Assembly (NCBI RefSeq): GCF_002078875.1
Contig: NC_034414.1
Coordinates: 32,813,619-32,877,618, forward strand
Origin: Numida meleagris
Lineage: Eukaryota; Chordata; Aves; Galliformes; Numididae
Direction of reading: 5' to 3'
DNA: 64,000 bases
Each line of letters opens with the position of its first letter. Within the stretch, counting starts at the first letter, position 1. Shown here one piece after another: positions 11,104 through 24,300 of this stretch. Below the pieces are notes generated by a model. That model was not told the DNA's origin and did not search any database. It saw nothing but the letters and a program-made list of their open reading frames with translations. A program made the position numbers and the translations under genes.

Positions 11104-12050
11104 ACACTAGATTGTGGCATTCTATCTGACTTAGATATTGTCTTCCCAGAATTTGACTCAGAGTTTTTCATTGCTTCCAAGTAGCTAGTTTAGAAAACTA
11201 TATGTTCACTGTGCTGGCTGATGTAAATACCAGGTAAGTTTCTAATTTAGGAATGTGATTGTAACACCAAAAGGGAAGCCAAAAAAAAAAAGGTTGATGA
11301 GAATTCTTCCAGTTGCTTAATAGAAAATAATCATGTAGGGTTTTTTTCCCTTCCTCTTTGTTTTCCTCTCCACATAAATTTCAGACAGCATTTTCCTGTA
11401 CCTCAAAGAAAGAGGACTTAATATTTTTGTGGTTTGGACTTCTACCTTCTTTTGACGGCTCTAAATATGTGTTGTATACTCACCACAAGTAAGCTTATGC
11501 TTACTGATAAACCCAACTGTTTTTCAATGTTTTAAATCTGTGATTGGAGTTTGATCATTGGCAGGTATGAGTACTTTGCTGATAATGACACTCGTGAAGG
11601 TTTGTGACTTGATATTTAGTATTCTTATGAAAATGTTGTGTAATTATTCTACTAACTCTATGAGGAGCTAGGTGTGAATTTATCCTGTGTATGAAAGGAA
11701 TCCCTTCGATTTCTGCTTATATACTTAAATTTTATTTATAAGAGTTTAATATATGGAAGAAAATCTTGCAGCACTGGGATTTAGTACTGAAGATGTGCCC
11801 TAAGTGGCTTGATTACTGTGAGCAGCTCATTCCAGGTAACTACTTGTTCCCTTAATTTGACATGAAAATCATACTTCTCAAGCAACTGAACATGTGCAAT
11901 GCATGACCGTCTGTGTGCTGTCAGTCATGTTATTCCTGATCCTTCTGAGCATTGCCTTAATTTTCCAAGTAAAATCACTTGGTTACATTTCTTTAGTTTG
12001 TTCATGTTTCTTTAGTTGCTTCATGTGACAAACGCCAGGAAATCACCAAC
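11104..12050. other. Intron stretch with no recognised feature
   Basis: T-rich intronic sequence after the gap. No repeat, splice-flanked coding exon or RNA gene is recognised. Confidence 0.5.
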
Positions 12051-13850
12051 AACATCAAAAACATAGGATTAAAAACATAATAGACAAAAATGACACCTTC
12101 AGCTGTTACAATGATTGTCTCAAAAAAAAAAAAAAATTGACTTCACAATAGTCAGCAATAAATAACACAATCAAAACCTGTCAATCAGAGAAGTATTTCA
12201 GAATTCTTAAGATTCAACATCCAAGTTGAATTAAACCAGAAACAATGGAAGACATGACTTGATCATAAACTGTGGACTATTTAAACGAAGCTGACACTAA
12301 TGTGTAAATCTTACAGAGTTTCATGAGATACTTTTGAGATTCAGTAAAAGCATTAAGCTTGACTCTCAACTCCTCCTCTTCATCTCCTACCCTTTGGATT
12401 GTTTGCTAGCTTTCTCAGATTCACAGACAAGGGAACCTTAGCGCACCTACTACCATCTGCTAGTACTCCATGAAACCCTCTCTGAAACCTCAGTCCACTT
12501 TTTATGCCAACAAAAAGTTTTCCACTGGGGAAAGGAGACTTTCTCCACTTATTGCATAACAAAACCAGCCTCTTGACCAAGAGCCTCATAGCCTTCTGCA
12601 TTACTTCTCCTCTCTATGCCAGTATGCCACTTTATAATGCCCCTTGAAGCTTTATCAGAAAATGACCAAAATTTGAAAAACTGGCATGAACATCTCAATT
12701 TCACTGTGACAACAGCTAGTTGCACTAATTCCACTTGTACCAGACTGGATAAAGGAGTGAACATGAAAATAACCCTGCACGTGGCCAATGTCTTCATGGA
12801 CTGCCTTGAAAATAATTATATTATTAATGTCATGGTATATCTGACATATACCGATGAAAAGTTGATTGTCTGGACTGTAAATTTAAGACTACTGTGTGGA
12901 TTTCCACCACTAATCGAGTAATTATCAGCTTTTTGCCAAGCCATCTCTGAAACATTCCCTACACTATTACTTGTCTAGATGCTATCATCATCATCAAAAC
13001 TGCAATGTAAAAACTCCAGTTTACAGCGAAAATGAGTCCACCTATTTCCAAAAAATAAAAATCTATAACAAACTGTTAAAAGTGGTCATGAAGTTAGTCC
13101 CTTAAATAAGACATTTGGTCTGAGCAGAAATTATCTCAGTCATCTAAAGAGAATTTTTATCAACAAAAATACCTCTGTGGGAAAAAAAAGCCACTTGAAA
13201 ACAATGGTAGAAATTATTAACTTAAAAAAAAAAAGTCACTGCTGATCCTAAATCCTTACCTGTCATGTACCATCTATCAGTGGAACTTTCAGAGCATCAC
13301 TGCACACCTACAGCCTGTAACAGAAAAATATCCTACTCTTAAAATGCCTTCCAAGAAAAACTTTCTCCTCGTATTCAAACATATCTCTAACCTTGCTGAG
13401 CTTATCATTAGAAGCAAACACTGTGTGGTACAAAATACACTCAACAGATCTAGAGTGTGCCTAGGGGTGGAATGGAAACTCTCTAAATAAAGCCTAAAGT
13501 AAATAAAATCTATTTCCCATCTTTAGATTCTCTTTCAACACTTCTAGAATCATAATAAATTTCAAGTACTGTTACGATAATTTTCAAGTGAAAATGAACC
13601 ACTATCATGCCCACCATTGAATGGTACAGAAAATCTGTCCAGGGCAAACATTATCCTTTGGCACTAGCATAGGCACTTCTAACAAAACAAAATCTATGTA
13701 ATCTCTCAGTTCTAATCCTTAAAGGAAATTCACAAAAATGTCTTCAGAAGATGAGAATAAGAATTGGAATTTGTACTTCTATTATATTTTTAAGGGAAAT
13801 TCTGCTAAAAACATGCAGTGATTTTTATTGTGCTCTATAATGTTCCTTAA
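12050..13850. other. A/C-rich island inside the large intron
   Basis: Here the plus strand is visibly A- and C-rich (for example around 12050-12300 and 12950-13450), while most of the intron is T-rich on the plus strand. It includes an A tract at about 12121-12135. An open plus frame at 12616-12921 (about 101 codons) contains VTTASCTNSTCTRLDKGVNM and similar ordinary-looking protein, but I cannot match it to a family and it has no supported splice sites. It could be an inverted segment, an old retrocopy, or a large unnamed repeat. The ERVL-type LTR lies just beyond it. Confidence 0.4.
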
Positions 13851-13972
13851 ACTCTATATACTGCAGAAGCTACAACCTGCCTGTGTTTCTCCTGTGTAAT
13901 AAGTATCTTCTTTTTCTCCACCTTTGCCTCTTTGTCTGATATCTCATCTTCTCTGCATTTTCCATATTTCTT

Positions 13973-14479
13973 TGTCAAATGTTTTACGGGCTGGTTTGGC
14001 CCGTTTCTGTGACTAGTGGGGCAGAGGGACCCACGGACCCACGCCTCAGGAAAGGGAAAAAGGGTAGGGAGATGGGCCTGAGAACAAAACAGCAGCAACA
14101 ATCTGAGGAGAAATAAACTAATTTACTAAATAAGATATCGGAATGCAAAAATAACACACTATAACACAATATAATTACAATTTAAGCTGATAAATCCAAT
14201 ACAATGAGAGAGAGTGTCCAAAATTAAAGTAGGCCTTACTCTAGTACCAACGGTGAGACGGCTGGGGAGCGAGATGCTGCCGGGACGAGAGACGGGGGGG
14301 AAAGAGGGCAGGTCTCATGATCTGCGAATTTTTATCTTTCCCTCTGACCAGAAAATGGTAACAGGGGAGCAAAGTCCCCTGGAGGATGTAGTATTTCTTC
14401 TTTTTTGAGAACCAGGTACATACACTACATGATGTTATGATGTGGAATACCAATAACCAAAAATCATAAAACCATGACA
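13973..14479 (-). mobile_element. ERVL-type solo LTR, 507 bp, with perfect 5 bp target duplication
   Basis: The element begins TGTCAAATGTTTTACGGG at 13973 and ends ATAAAACCATGACA at 14479, so its termini are the inverted pair TGTCA/TGACA. It is flanked on both sides by TTCTT (13968-13972 and 14480-14484), a perfect 5 bp target site duplication. On the minus strand it starts TGTCATGGTTTTATGATTTT, which I recall as the start of chicken ERVL-group LTRs. The interior is more GC-rich than the surrounding intron. No internal viral genes, primer binding site or second LTR is adjacent, so this is a solo LTR left by LTR-LTR recombination. Orientation is from memory of the family. The short frames inside it are not genes. 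Confidence 0.85.
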
Positions 14480-14484
14480 TTCTT

Positions 14485-16700
14485 ATAAGGATAGCAAATT
14501 GATACATATGCAGTTCTCCTCATCCTATGTTTAGCTTCAAAAGCTATTGTAATGGCTTTCACACCAGTCACTCAGATTGTTTCCTAAGAATAAGCCCATT
14601 CTTTCCTACATTTTGCTGCTTCTTCAATATTTTCAATATTTTCTGTGTGGGATCCTAATCAGAGTTCAGACATCTTTTTTCAGAATTATGTATTCACTAT
14701 TGGCAAATTTATTTGGGTCCACTACATTATTTTGGTGTTTTGGCACCCCAAATTTTTCCATCCTCCATCCCACTTGTTTTTCATTGGTGAATTTGATGCA
14801 TGAGAGCCTGAGGGTTCAGCTCGGTAACAGAAACATTGTCTCTTTCTCTAGAGGTTCAGTTATGTGATTATTGTGACAGGTTTGAAGTGCTCATGAAGTG
14901 CTTTCTCTTTGAATTTTCACTAGGTTAACTGTTTGTGAGCCATACTGTGCCCTAGATAACTCGTCCCTATACATTCTCTACAATAGACAGAAATAACATC
15001 TTGGTTCTTTGTGTGGCTGATATTTCTCCCAACTTTAGGTTTGCAAAAATTCCACTTGTGAAGATACTCAATGTTGTTGCGTGCCCACTGAAACACTCAT
15101 ATGGACCAAACTTCCTCTTTACTTGTTTCCTGCAGCTATCCATGTATTTTTTTCATAATAAACACCTTCCTCTGTAGTCCAGTTATTTGCTTATGTGGGA
15201 AAGTATCCCAAACTTACCAGATGTTACAAGACATGAAGTTAGTATTTTCTCCAGCTTTTCTTCTTTGTGCAAGTATTCTACTGAGACACCAACATCTCTT
15301 CATAAACATAGCCATATTTTTTCTATAGGACTGAAAGTCAGTTAGAGCAGAACTTATTGTGATAAATCAGTGCCCTCCAAATGATTATACACTGAAATAG
15401 TACCGAATATCAAAAATGTGTGAAATGTTTCTTTTTTTCCAAACAGCTTTTGATACTCCAGATCTTACATCTATTTTAAGTGTGAAACCTCTTTGCTTTT
15501 AGCTGTTTCTTTATTGCTGAAACTATAGTCAATTGACATGGGGAATTCAATCTGTAGCACTGTGCTCTTGTTCCAACTTTTTCTTCTTTGCACTCATTCA
15601 ATGCAAGTATGGGATCTATCACCCTCAGGCAGTGCTGGCAAAGATAGCAATCATCTTTAGAGCCAGTACAGTTTGTGTCCATGGCTCTTAGTAAGGTCTT
15701 CAACCTTTTAAGGAGATAGATTATTGGTTGTTTTCCCATCCTTTCCTATTGATTTTGAGGGACTGCAAATCATTTTTATTCTTCAGTTTCTTTTGACTAA
15801 GCTTCCTTTTACTTCTCTAAAAACCTGAAAAAAAAAAATCATTCTTTCAAGACAACGTTATTATCTACTCTCAATTGCTCGAGAGGCACAGCATTCCTTT
15901 AAACTACAGGCAATGTTTCAGGGGTTGAACACATTTTTATCCCTGAGTTCAACTGTACTGTTTCTCACCATGAATTCTGTGAACAAAAAACATCCTTGAA
16001 ATCCTTTAGGAGAATCTATTGCAGAGAGCATTCTCTTAGCAGCTCTTTGTGATGAAACAGGACAATATTTTCAAAGCAAGATTAGTTGACCTGACTGTTG
16101 CATTTTACAGCAGCTTAAAATGGAAAAGCCAAGCTTACATGCATGTCTGTGCTAAGAGTTGTATTGGTCTTAGGCTCAAAGAGCCCAGGTTTTGATATTT
16201 CTGCATCAGAGAGCAATTTTTGACATCTCATTCTTATTGTTTCCAAGGCTAATAGAGTGTTTTGAAAGGTTTAGATGTTCTTCCTCTATGGCTGCTAGTC
16301 ATTTGAAGATAATTTCTGGTTGTTTGTCTTTTGTTACACCTCCAAATTATAGTTGCGTTTATTTATATTCTGAGTTTGTGGTGACTTATTCCTACTGATA
16401 CTTGCATTTTAATATAGGAAAACTTACCTTACAGATAACATTTTTATATGCATTGCTTCCTGAACCATTTTTCTCTTTCAGCAAGCACACTGAGAGGCTT
16501 TTGTAAATTGAGGCCAACATCCAAGGAGGGTTCAAAAATAAGAGTTGGCTCCAAAGTTCTGGTAGAGTTCGTGTTGTGTCTAGTTATTTTTTTAGAGAAA
16601 ATTACAATTCACTTTCAGCAAGGTAACATTGTTTCTCCCAGTTATGGAGTGGTTTCAATGTGACCTGTTTCTTCTCTTTCCAACTAGAGCTGTGTATGAG
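14485..16700. other. T/C-rich intron stretch with unidentified protein-like fragments
   Basis: Pyrimidine-rich on the plus strand. A minus-strand frame at 15476-15739 (about 87 codons) contains DTNCTGSKDDCYLCQHCLRV and SPCQLTIVSAIKKQLKAK. Nearby minus-strand pieces around 15040-15130 look coding-like in broken frames (for example FQWARNNIEYLHKWNFCKPK). This could be a decayed DNA transposon or retrocopy, but I cannot name the family. Confidence 0.3.
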
Positions 16701-18400
16701 TGTTGACTTAATTTTCCTTTTCATATTATTTAAAAAAAAAATTGTGAAATATTTTGTGGTCCCTAGAGATGAAATTTACTGTGTAAGATGATTTGTTAGT
16801 ATTAGGCAGAGAAGTTATTTCATTTTCTAATTATTTTTTATGTTTCTTTTGCTGTAATTCTTAGAACTTACGTAAGGGGATTTTTTACTGGTATGATATA
16901 TTTATTTTCTTTCTTTTTATTTGCCTTTTTTATTCCCTTTATTCAGTAAATTGAGAAGGAAGGATTTGTTTTGTAAGAAGTAGTAATGCTTCCTTAAAGT
17001 CACAAGTTTTGTATGATAGGGCATTGGAATGCGTTTTCCAGGCATTTGAAATGAACTGAAATAGTAGCAAATAGAAAATAAGTATCTGTACATATGAGTG
17101 GATAGTAAAAATAGTTCCAGTTTAGGTACACATCTTGATTGTGAAACATTACAGGTTCTAATATGTTAGTATATTTATGTTCGGTCCTTCAATTTAATTT
17201 TAAAATATTCCTATTTACTCTCAAAACCTACTAGGGTTTTCATTTTTGTGAAAAGTTCTATTACAATTGCACAAAAATATCCCTTATCTAGTACATCTAA
17301 AATTTCAGGAAAATACCAGAGATACATGATATTAAGTCTTTGTGATGAGGATTATGTTTGCTAGCTGTCATCTACATATCTGGTTGTTTATTATGATATA
17401 ATCCTCTGTTTATAATCATATTACCAAACTCAAATAAAACTTGAGTTAGTGAATAAAAATTTTGTTTAATCATGCAGAAAATATTTTTTATCTATCTACA
17501 GAAGAAACTAATGATATCCAAGCAACTGCTTTCAAGTATTTTTTTAGTTTTTAAAATTTATGGTAGATTACAGATGCAAGAGTTAAAGTTAAAAAAATCC
17601 TTTAAATGTATATCCTGAAGTTTCTTAGCAATTCCACTGCTCTATGTCAAATATTGTATTATAGAGTAATGTTTGTGGGGGTTTTTTTAATGCTCTCTTT
17701 TTTAATCAAACTCAATAAGAAAGGGTAGAGTAATCACTGATATATCTGTGGATAGAATATTAATGCCAATTGAAATCTTAAGGCTTAATTGGGTTAGCCC
17801 TGTGCTTAATTTTTAAGTTAATCTTAATTCCTAGCATATATGCCTAGAGTTAGGTATGGCTTTCCTTTGGTCATGATTATTGCAAACCAAAATAATCAAT
17901 AGGTGTCATTAAAACAGATCACTGCTCTTTCAATTATGTTTCTGCTTAGTGTTCATCATATTGCATCCATCGTACATTACTGCATCAAAAATTACCAGAA
18001 CTTCTAATACTGTCAAATGCTAAAAGTGTTGCGTTGGACTAAATGTTGGTAGTGCTATATACTTCATGAAAGCATACTGATATTGCATTCAGTGGGATTT
18101 TTCTCTTAACTAGAGGGTTCAGGAGCTGAATGAAGTGAAAGGGGAAAGAAGAGAAAGAAAAGAAAATTGACAATGAATCAAATTGAAACTAAGAATGTTG
18201 TAAAGGAACAAACAAATATTTCAGTAAAATACGCCAAGTGAAACAAAGTAGACATTCAATGTTTAAAGCTTTGGGTTGAAAATAAAATGTTGGCAAAGTT
18301 TGGTTAAGGGTTTAGCTGTAGAATTAAATAGAAAAAGAAACGATGAAAAATATGGGAGAAGCTAAAACGAGTCAGACAGAAAGTAGTCAAAGTGGACAGA
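16700..18400. other. Plain AT-rich intron
   Basis: No coding, repeat or structured element is recognised; mostly A/T runs. Confidence 0.5.
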
Positions 18401-18550
18401 AATAAAGAGAGAGAGGGAAATTCATCCTGCGGAGATAGTTTCCGCTGTCACTCACAGATAAGGATTGTCTCTGGAAAGGTCAGTTCAGGAATTGCCGAAT
18501 GACAGAAGTGATAGGGGAGAACCACATCATCTGATGTAAGAGGAGTAAAA
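18400..18550. other. Candidate conserved non-coding patch
   Basis: Less AT-rich than its surroundings, with CpGs and several TGACAG/CTGTCA (TALE/MEIS-type) and GATA-like AGATAAGG words within about 100 bp. This is composition and motif reading only; chance occurrence is quite possible. Confidence 0.2.
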
Positions 18551-19011
18551 TAGGCCTCAACATGTAATTTTTATCACTGATAGGACAGTGTTTACTTTGC
18601 CAAACCTATGGATTCACCCTTGAAATGTGTGGGGAGTTTTAGTGAATATTACTATCCATTTTTTCCTTCATTTTGTGATGTCACAATTTTTTCATGCCTA
18701 AATGTGTGGTATTGCATATTCATATGAGACCAGAACATTGACACCTTAGAAGGAAATTGGTATTAGAAGTGATACTGAATGCCCAAATTGCTGCATACTT
18801 TTAATCCACTAGATTACATTAATAATTATCACACATAGCAGCACTTTCCTTGCGTAAGTGAATCCTTTAGACCAGTTTGGTTTGCTCTTTTTTTCATTTG
18901 TTATTAGTCACACAAGGCAATATTGAATTTGTAGTTAATTTCCTTTTTTTCAACCTAATTATTTTATGGGAAAATTTCCGATTATATTAACAAGTAGAAA
19001 AGGCATCTCAG

Positions 19012-19029
19012 AAAAAAAAAAAAAAAAAA
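19012..19029 (+). repeat. A18 homopolymer
   Basis: Eighteen A residues. There is no upstream polyadenylation signal or recognisable retrocopy in front of it, so it is listed as a simple repeat. Confidence 0.95.
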
Positions 19030-19169
19030 GCAGCAGGATAAACAGTGTGACCTTCTAGTGAGAAACAGTATGGCATGCATAAAGGAGTGCTGCATTAAAT
19101 GGAGGAGGGGGGAGGTGGAAGTGGGTAATTATTTGTAGCAGTGCTTTTACTGTTGTTGGAATGAAACAG

Positions 19170-19560
19170 ACTAACAGTGGCAGCAGTCATTTTGCTGAAT
19201 CAAAGTCCATGTTAGTCGCATTATACACTGCCACAAAAGGTTGTTAAGGCTGGTATTAGCATGTACCACTGAGGACATTGGAAGGACTCGATCTGTCACA
19301 CTAAATCGCCTTCTTGCCCTCAACCATTGAAGTCTCCGGCTCCTCTGACATGTTCTTTCATTAATGGCCTGGCCTTGACAACTGATCCTAATTGCCTCTG
19401 AACCACACTTCATGTATTATTGGTGTCTGCCTGCCCTGGTTCATGTCAACAAGCCGCAGCATGCACAGGGTGTGCCCGGTGCCTTTTGCTGAAATGATGC
19501 TCACATAGTCATTTACCTCTGAGGGTTTGGGTCTCACTGCGCACAAAGTATAAAGCTACA
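19170..19560. other. Candidate conserved non-coding element
   Basis: A stretch of roughly 390 bp that is less AT-rich, free of recognised repeats, and contains CpGs and mixed words (for example TCATTAATGGCCTGGCC and CACTGCGCACAAAG). A frame at 19171-19413 on the minus strand is unremarkable. It reads like regulatory or conserved intronic DNA rather than coding sequence; this is inference. Confidence 0.25.
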
Positions 19561-20990
19561 GATCTACTTGTCTCTTCTTAGTAATTCTTTAATGCAGATC
19601 TGTGCTGTGTACTTATTAGGCATGTATGAAGACTCAGTAAAGCATTAACCAGTTATACAAGATTCCATTAAGGCATAGACAGTAAATGCAAAATAAAACT
19701 TGCCTGTATTTTAGTTACTGTGTGTTTGTTTATTCATTCTGAAAAACTTATTCAACTAGAAAGTGTGGCTTAGACTTCATTTTTCATAAATAAAAATTAT
19801 TTTCTAATCTTAAGTAATGGTATAGAAGAAATATTATCTACAATATTGACACCATTCCTGTAGATTGAAATGATCTAACTATATAAATAGGTAGCAACAT
19901 TTCCTATTATTCAGTATGCGAATTAAAATAAAATCTATTTAATCTATCTCAATATTCTCTCTTTTTGAGTGAAGCAGCATCATAAATATATTTATTGATA
20001 TTTCTGAAAACATTTTTAAAACCCACATTTCATTTTATAAAGCAATATATTTTTTCTTGAGTCTAAAACCTTTTAATTTTCAGTCTTGCAGATTGCAAAA
20101 ACTGTGATGCACTTTAATTCTGCTCCTGTAATACACATTGTATTTTTACTGTGAAGTTTTATTTTAAAATCTATAATAGTATTTCTGCCTGTCCAAAATG
20201 TTTGTATGTTTTAAGCATTGCTATGATTTTAAACTTATATCATTTATTGTGATATTATCATTTCTGTGATTACCTCAGTCATTGAGAAGACTGAATAATT
20301 TGAATGGGGAGCCTTTTAAGCATGCAAGTTCTACCAGTGATAATAAAAAATAAATCACAGAAGCTCTTTGGTGCTAGGTATCATTTAGCCTAATCTCGAC
20401 AGTGACATTTGGGCCACTAACAGCATAATCATAGTTATTGCTACAAATTGCTCCATGTTCAAGTTTTAATGTTATAAGTAAATTATGCCACAGGATAAAA
20501 TATATGCTTCTTTGGGAATTAAACATGTTTATTTCAGCAATGTAGATGTGTAATACTAGTTAGCAAGTTTCTTTCGTGTAGTAATACTGCCACCTTCTGA
20601 GCTAGAGAAGAATGACTCAGAGATGAAGTTTTCCATCCTAGGGAGCTTCTGAAGAATGTATTGCAGGTTGGTTGTTTGCTTTGAGCCAGCAGCATAACCT
20701 CTCAAAGTCCTAAGTGCTCAAGACCAGAAATTGCCTGAAACTTATTGCTGACACTGTGGTTTCAAAATCTGTGGGAGGTAATTTAGATTTCCATAGAGAT
20801 TGTACTCCTCCTATAAACGTCTGTTAAGCTAGAAGAAATAGGCAGAAAATCTCTAAGGGTAAAGTTTTGTCAAAAATGCTTCTCCAAAGTTTTAGAGTAG
20901 TATATTCATTTAATTCCAGAACCAAAAAAGCACATTGGTTTTTCGCTATACTCTGTCAAAAGACTGATCAGGAATTAATTCTGATGCCAG
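19560..20990. other. Plain AT-rich intron
   Basis: No recognised repeat, exon or structured RNA. Confidence 0.5.
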
Positions 20991-21342
20991 AATTACGTAG
21001 GTGGAAAGGTTGCTCAGTGGTTTTAGGGCAGAGGTGGCCACAGCTGGGATTAGAAGATGAAGGGGATTGCAAACGTTCCTTCACCATCATTCATTCAGAC
21101 AACGTGCCCTTCAGCAGAACAACAAGCCCTTCTGATTTTCTCGAATTAGGAAGATTAGCATGAAGCGCATAATGCAGGATGATGGAATTTGTCATAATTT
21201 GCATTGTCCTGGAAAGATTCAGTTTGATAGAGCGATGCATCTCAGAGCATGTCATGTCCCACGGGCAGGTCATGGAGGAAGCTTGGCAGAAATAATTTTG
21301 CGATATGTGCATCAGTTGTAAATGCCTCATAACCAATTTGTC
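20990..21342. other. Candidate conserved non-coding element with octamer site
   Basis: A mixed-composition block with the POU/octamer word ATTTGCAT at 21197-21204, set in TGTCATAATTTGCATTG. Flanking sequence (GAAGCGCATAATGCAGG and CCACGGGCAGGTCATGG) is unlike the AT-rich background. Plus (20867-21163) and minus (21091-21369) frames give no recognisable protein. It ends at an A21 tract (21343-21363). Confidence 0.3.
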
Positions 21343-21363
21343 AAAAAAAAAAAAAAAAAAAAA
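21343..21363 (+). repeat. A21 homopolymer
   Basis: Twenty-one A residues right after the candidate regulatory block. A retroposed poly(A) tail was considered, but no parent gene or AATAAA signal is seen upstream. Confidence 0.95.
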
Positions 21364-24300
21364 GAACAAGAAGAGTGGAGGTCAGGAGAGTTGAAGGAGG
21401 TGGGCATTTTCCCAAACACATGTGGAAGTTAGATTTGATAATGGTAAATGAGACATATCATTTTGGAATAAGACACAATAACATGCAATAAATGAACACT
21501 TTGACTAGGCACTTGAGGAATTACTGGTACAATTTCTGTTTCTACAGTATGTAAGAAAGGTAGATCTTTCCCATAATTACATTATGAGGTTTATTTATGA
21601 AAATTCCTTAGAGAAATTATCAGACACAAGAGCTTCAGAATCAGTTTTCTGAGCGATTGCTTCTGACCTTGATAACATTCCCAAACTGCAGATAGAAAAG
21701 GATAATCAGCATGTAGTTGACAAAACGGACATGACAGTGTTACTTATCTGCTGCGGCATTTCTTGAAATAGGCATGTAGAATTCAGACAGGCAAGGGGAA
21801 CATACTTATTTACAGTAGCATAGCAAGAAGAAAAGGTCCAATGTCATGAATTGACCATAGTTTATTTATGGACCATCTGACAACAAAGCAACAGTCTTTG
21901 ATATTTAGAAATCTCTTCTGCCCAAGAACATTATAACTAGTGCTCATAGGTTATGCTATTTATCATTTCAATATCTGGTTCTACTTGAAGAAGACATTTT
22001 GCAATGTCTCCTTTATTTGTCTTTTGTTATACATTTCAAACAACAGATTAATGCCATTGGTGCAGTAACACTGATCTTTTGTGACAGTTGAGCATTTGCA
22101 AGTTGAGGGTCTAATAACAAAATCAAAATAAAAAGGGGGGAAAACAAAAAGAAAATTGTCACTTCTAAGGACCTGTTTTACTGTTCATGGTATTCAAATA
22201 ATTCTTCCTACCTCAGGTTGATAGTCAGATGATTAATATTGTAGAATTCAGATTTTTGAGAACAATTACCTTAGGGTACAACTCAACATAAATAAAATTC
22301 TGGGCACCTGAAGTCAAGATGCATGTGACACTAATAGTACTGCATAATTGTAATTTGGTCAAGTTTTTTGGTAAGGAATGTTTGGTTTATAGAGCTCTGC
22401 ATAAAAACTGTATTTTGATATTGTCAGCCACCCCAAAAAACATCCTGCTAGTGCTGTATAGATTCTTTGAATTCTTAATTATCATTTCCATAATTTGCAG
22501 CTTTAAGTTTTCAAATCACTATGCTTGTCAGAGATCATAACTAATGTGTGGAATCAGTGAAGAAAAACATTATTTCTATAACAAGAAAAGGTTCCTACAT
22601 TCTGGTCTATATATTAGAAAAAAAAAATCAACTTTATCTGTTATAGAGTTGGGATACTAGATACTGCATTATTTAATATTTAGTACAGTACAAGGGGAAG
22701 GAAAACAATCTGTAGAAACCAGCATGTGTTTTTATTACTTTGCTGGGTGATCTATGATGATTATGTTTTCAAGTGACAGAATAAATAGTCTTTGCCTCTA
22801 TATTTAAAGGTTGGTTAATATTTTATTTTTAAGATATACTTTGGTAACTTTTGAGCAAAAACCAACAAGTGTTCAGATTTTCTTTGCTGTTGTCTCTCAG
22901 AAAATGTTTTATACTGTCTACTAGCCTACTTCATTTTGGTCATCTAGATTAAATTGAGTTTTGAGGGCTAATGGTGATGAGTGAACAACTTTGAGTTGTG
23001 ATTCCGTGATTTTGCAGTGATTACTTAATGATTGATAGTATTTTCGTGCGTAACTTAATTTTAGAATACAGAGAATACAACATTTGAATATATAAGAGCA
23101 GAGCACAAAAACATAACAGAAGTGACTGAACAATATAAGAACTTCAAACTTTCCTTTATTGTTTAATGATTTTTAATACAATCTTGATAAAGAATGTCCA
23201 AACAGTATTTTTACATTTGGACTCTGGGTAAATTTTCTCTCTAGTGTTTGGTGATGGATTTAAAACGTGCCCATAGGATTCCCCTTTCTGACAACAGAAA
23301 CTATGTAAAATACTTTATTTATAGTATGCACTATTAATGGTATTTTGTTAAGAACATATCCAGTGAAGGATCAAGTTGTGTGAGTATGAAAGAAAGAAGT
23401 GATGCAACTTCTTGTGTAATGTTCTCTCAATATTTGCCATTTTCAATCATGAGTGTTCATTTATCACTTTTCTGGGATCCTTGCCATATCAGTATGGAAT
23501 TTAACAGCTTATTATGTTGAGTAGAATTCACGTATTTCCTTTTTCTGTTACCTTTGGAAAAGGCAGCAGGTGATAAGAGATGTTTAGTTTCACTGTCGTT
23601 TACATAGGGGACACTCTAGAAGGAATGAATAAAAAGCAGAAATAAAGAAAGTCTGCTGTGTCTGAAGAGCAAATTTTTCTAGCTAATAGTTAATATACTG
23701 TGTGGGAAGATACTTAAAATCTAATTCTTTTCTCTACCATACTCTACTAAAACTACTAAAGTGAAAGGAAGAAGAGAGTCCGTAAGAGGAGAACTAGGGA
23801 TGTTTTTCTAGATTCATTAGGGTTTCAGATAGAAGAACACATATTCCAAAGTGGTTCTTCCCTTATGTGTTTCCATTACCTTTTTCTTTGCTTTTCTTTC
23901 ATATCTTTCACATTTGGAAATCTTCATATAAGTTAGTCTTGACAGTACTTTATACATGCATATTAAATATCCTTTGAATATTCCTTTGCTCTAAAGGAGT
24001 TTTGTCTACTGACTGTTAGTGACTTTCAACATAGTTTATCAGCATGTGTGGGGAAAAAAAACATGATTTTTTTTCTCCAGTCGTTCATGCAGCAAGTTCA
24101 GTCTAGGACTTCTGAGTTGATCTGCATTCTTTTTACTCATATAGTTCTTAACTAAAAGGATTTTTCAGGTTAAGTTCTGCACATATGTAAAACGCATGTA
24201 TGTAGTGTGCACTTATGTATTCCTTTGTCCTTATTCTTTAGAGCTTCCTGTGTAGTTTTTGACTTTTGACTGAGGAGTTAATCTGAAAATATTGAAATGC

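Noticed and set aside
10787..11184. Reading frames running through the N block
   Set aside because: They cross the 79 N gap and a T tract, so the translation is artefactual.
12616..12921. 101-codon frame as a coding exon
   Set aside because: No family match and no convincing splice sites or start context; kept only as part of the A/C-rich island.
14214..14507. Frames on both strands at 14.2-14.5 kb
   Set aside because: They lie mostly inside the solo LTR, which has no coding content.
15476..15739. Minus-strand 87-codon frame as a gene
   Set aside because: Cysteine-containing and protein-like, but I cannot name a family and neighbouring pieces are in broken frames.
20867..21363. Processed retrocopy with a poly(A) tail
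   Set aside because: No AATAAA signal and no recognisable coding parent before the A21 tract.
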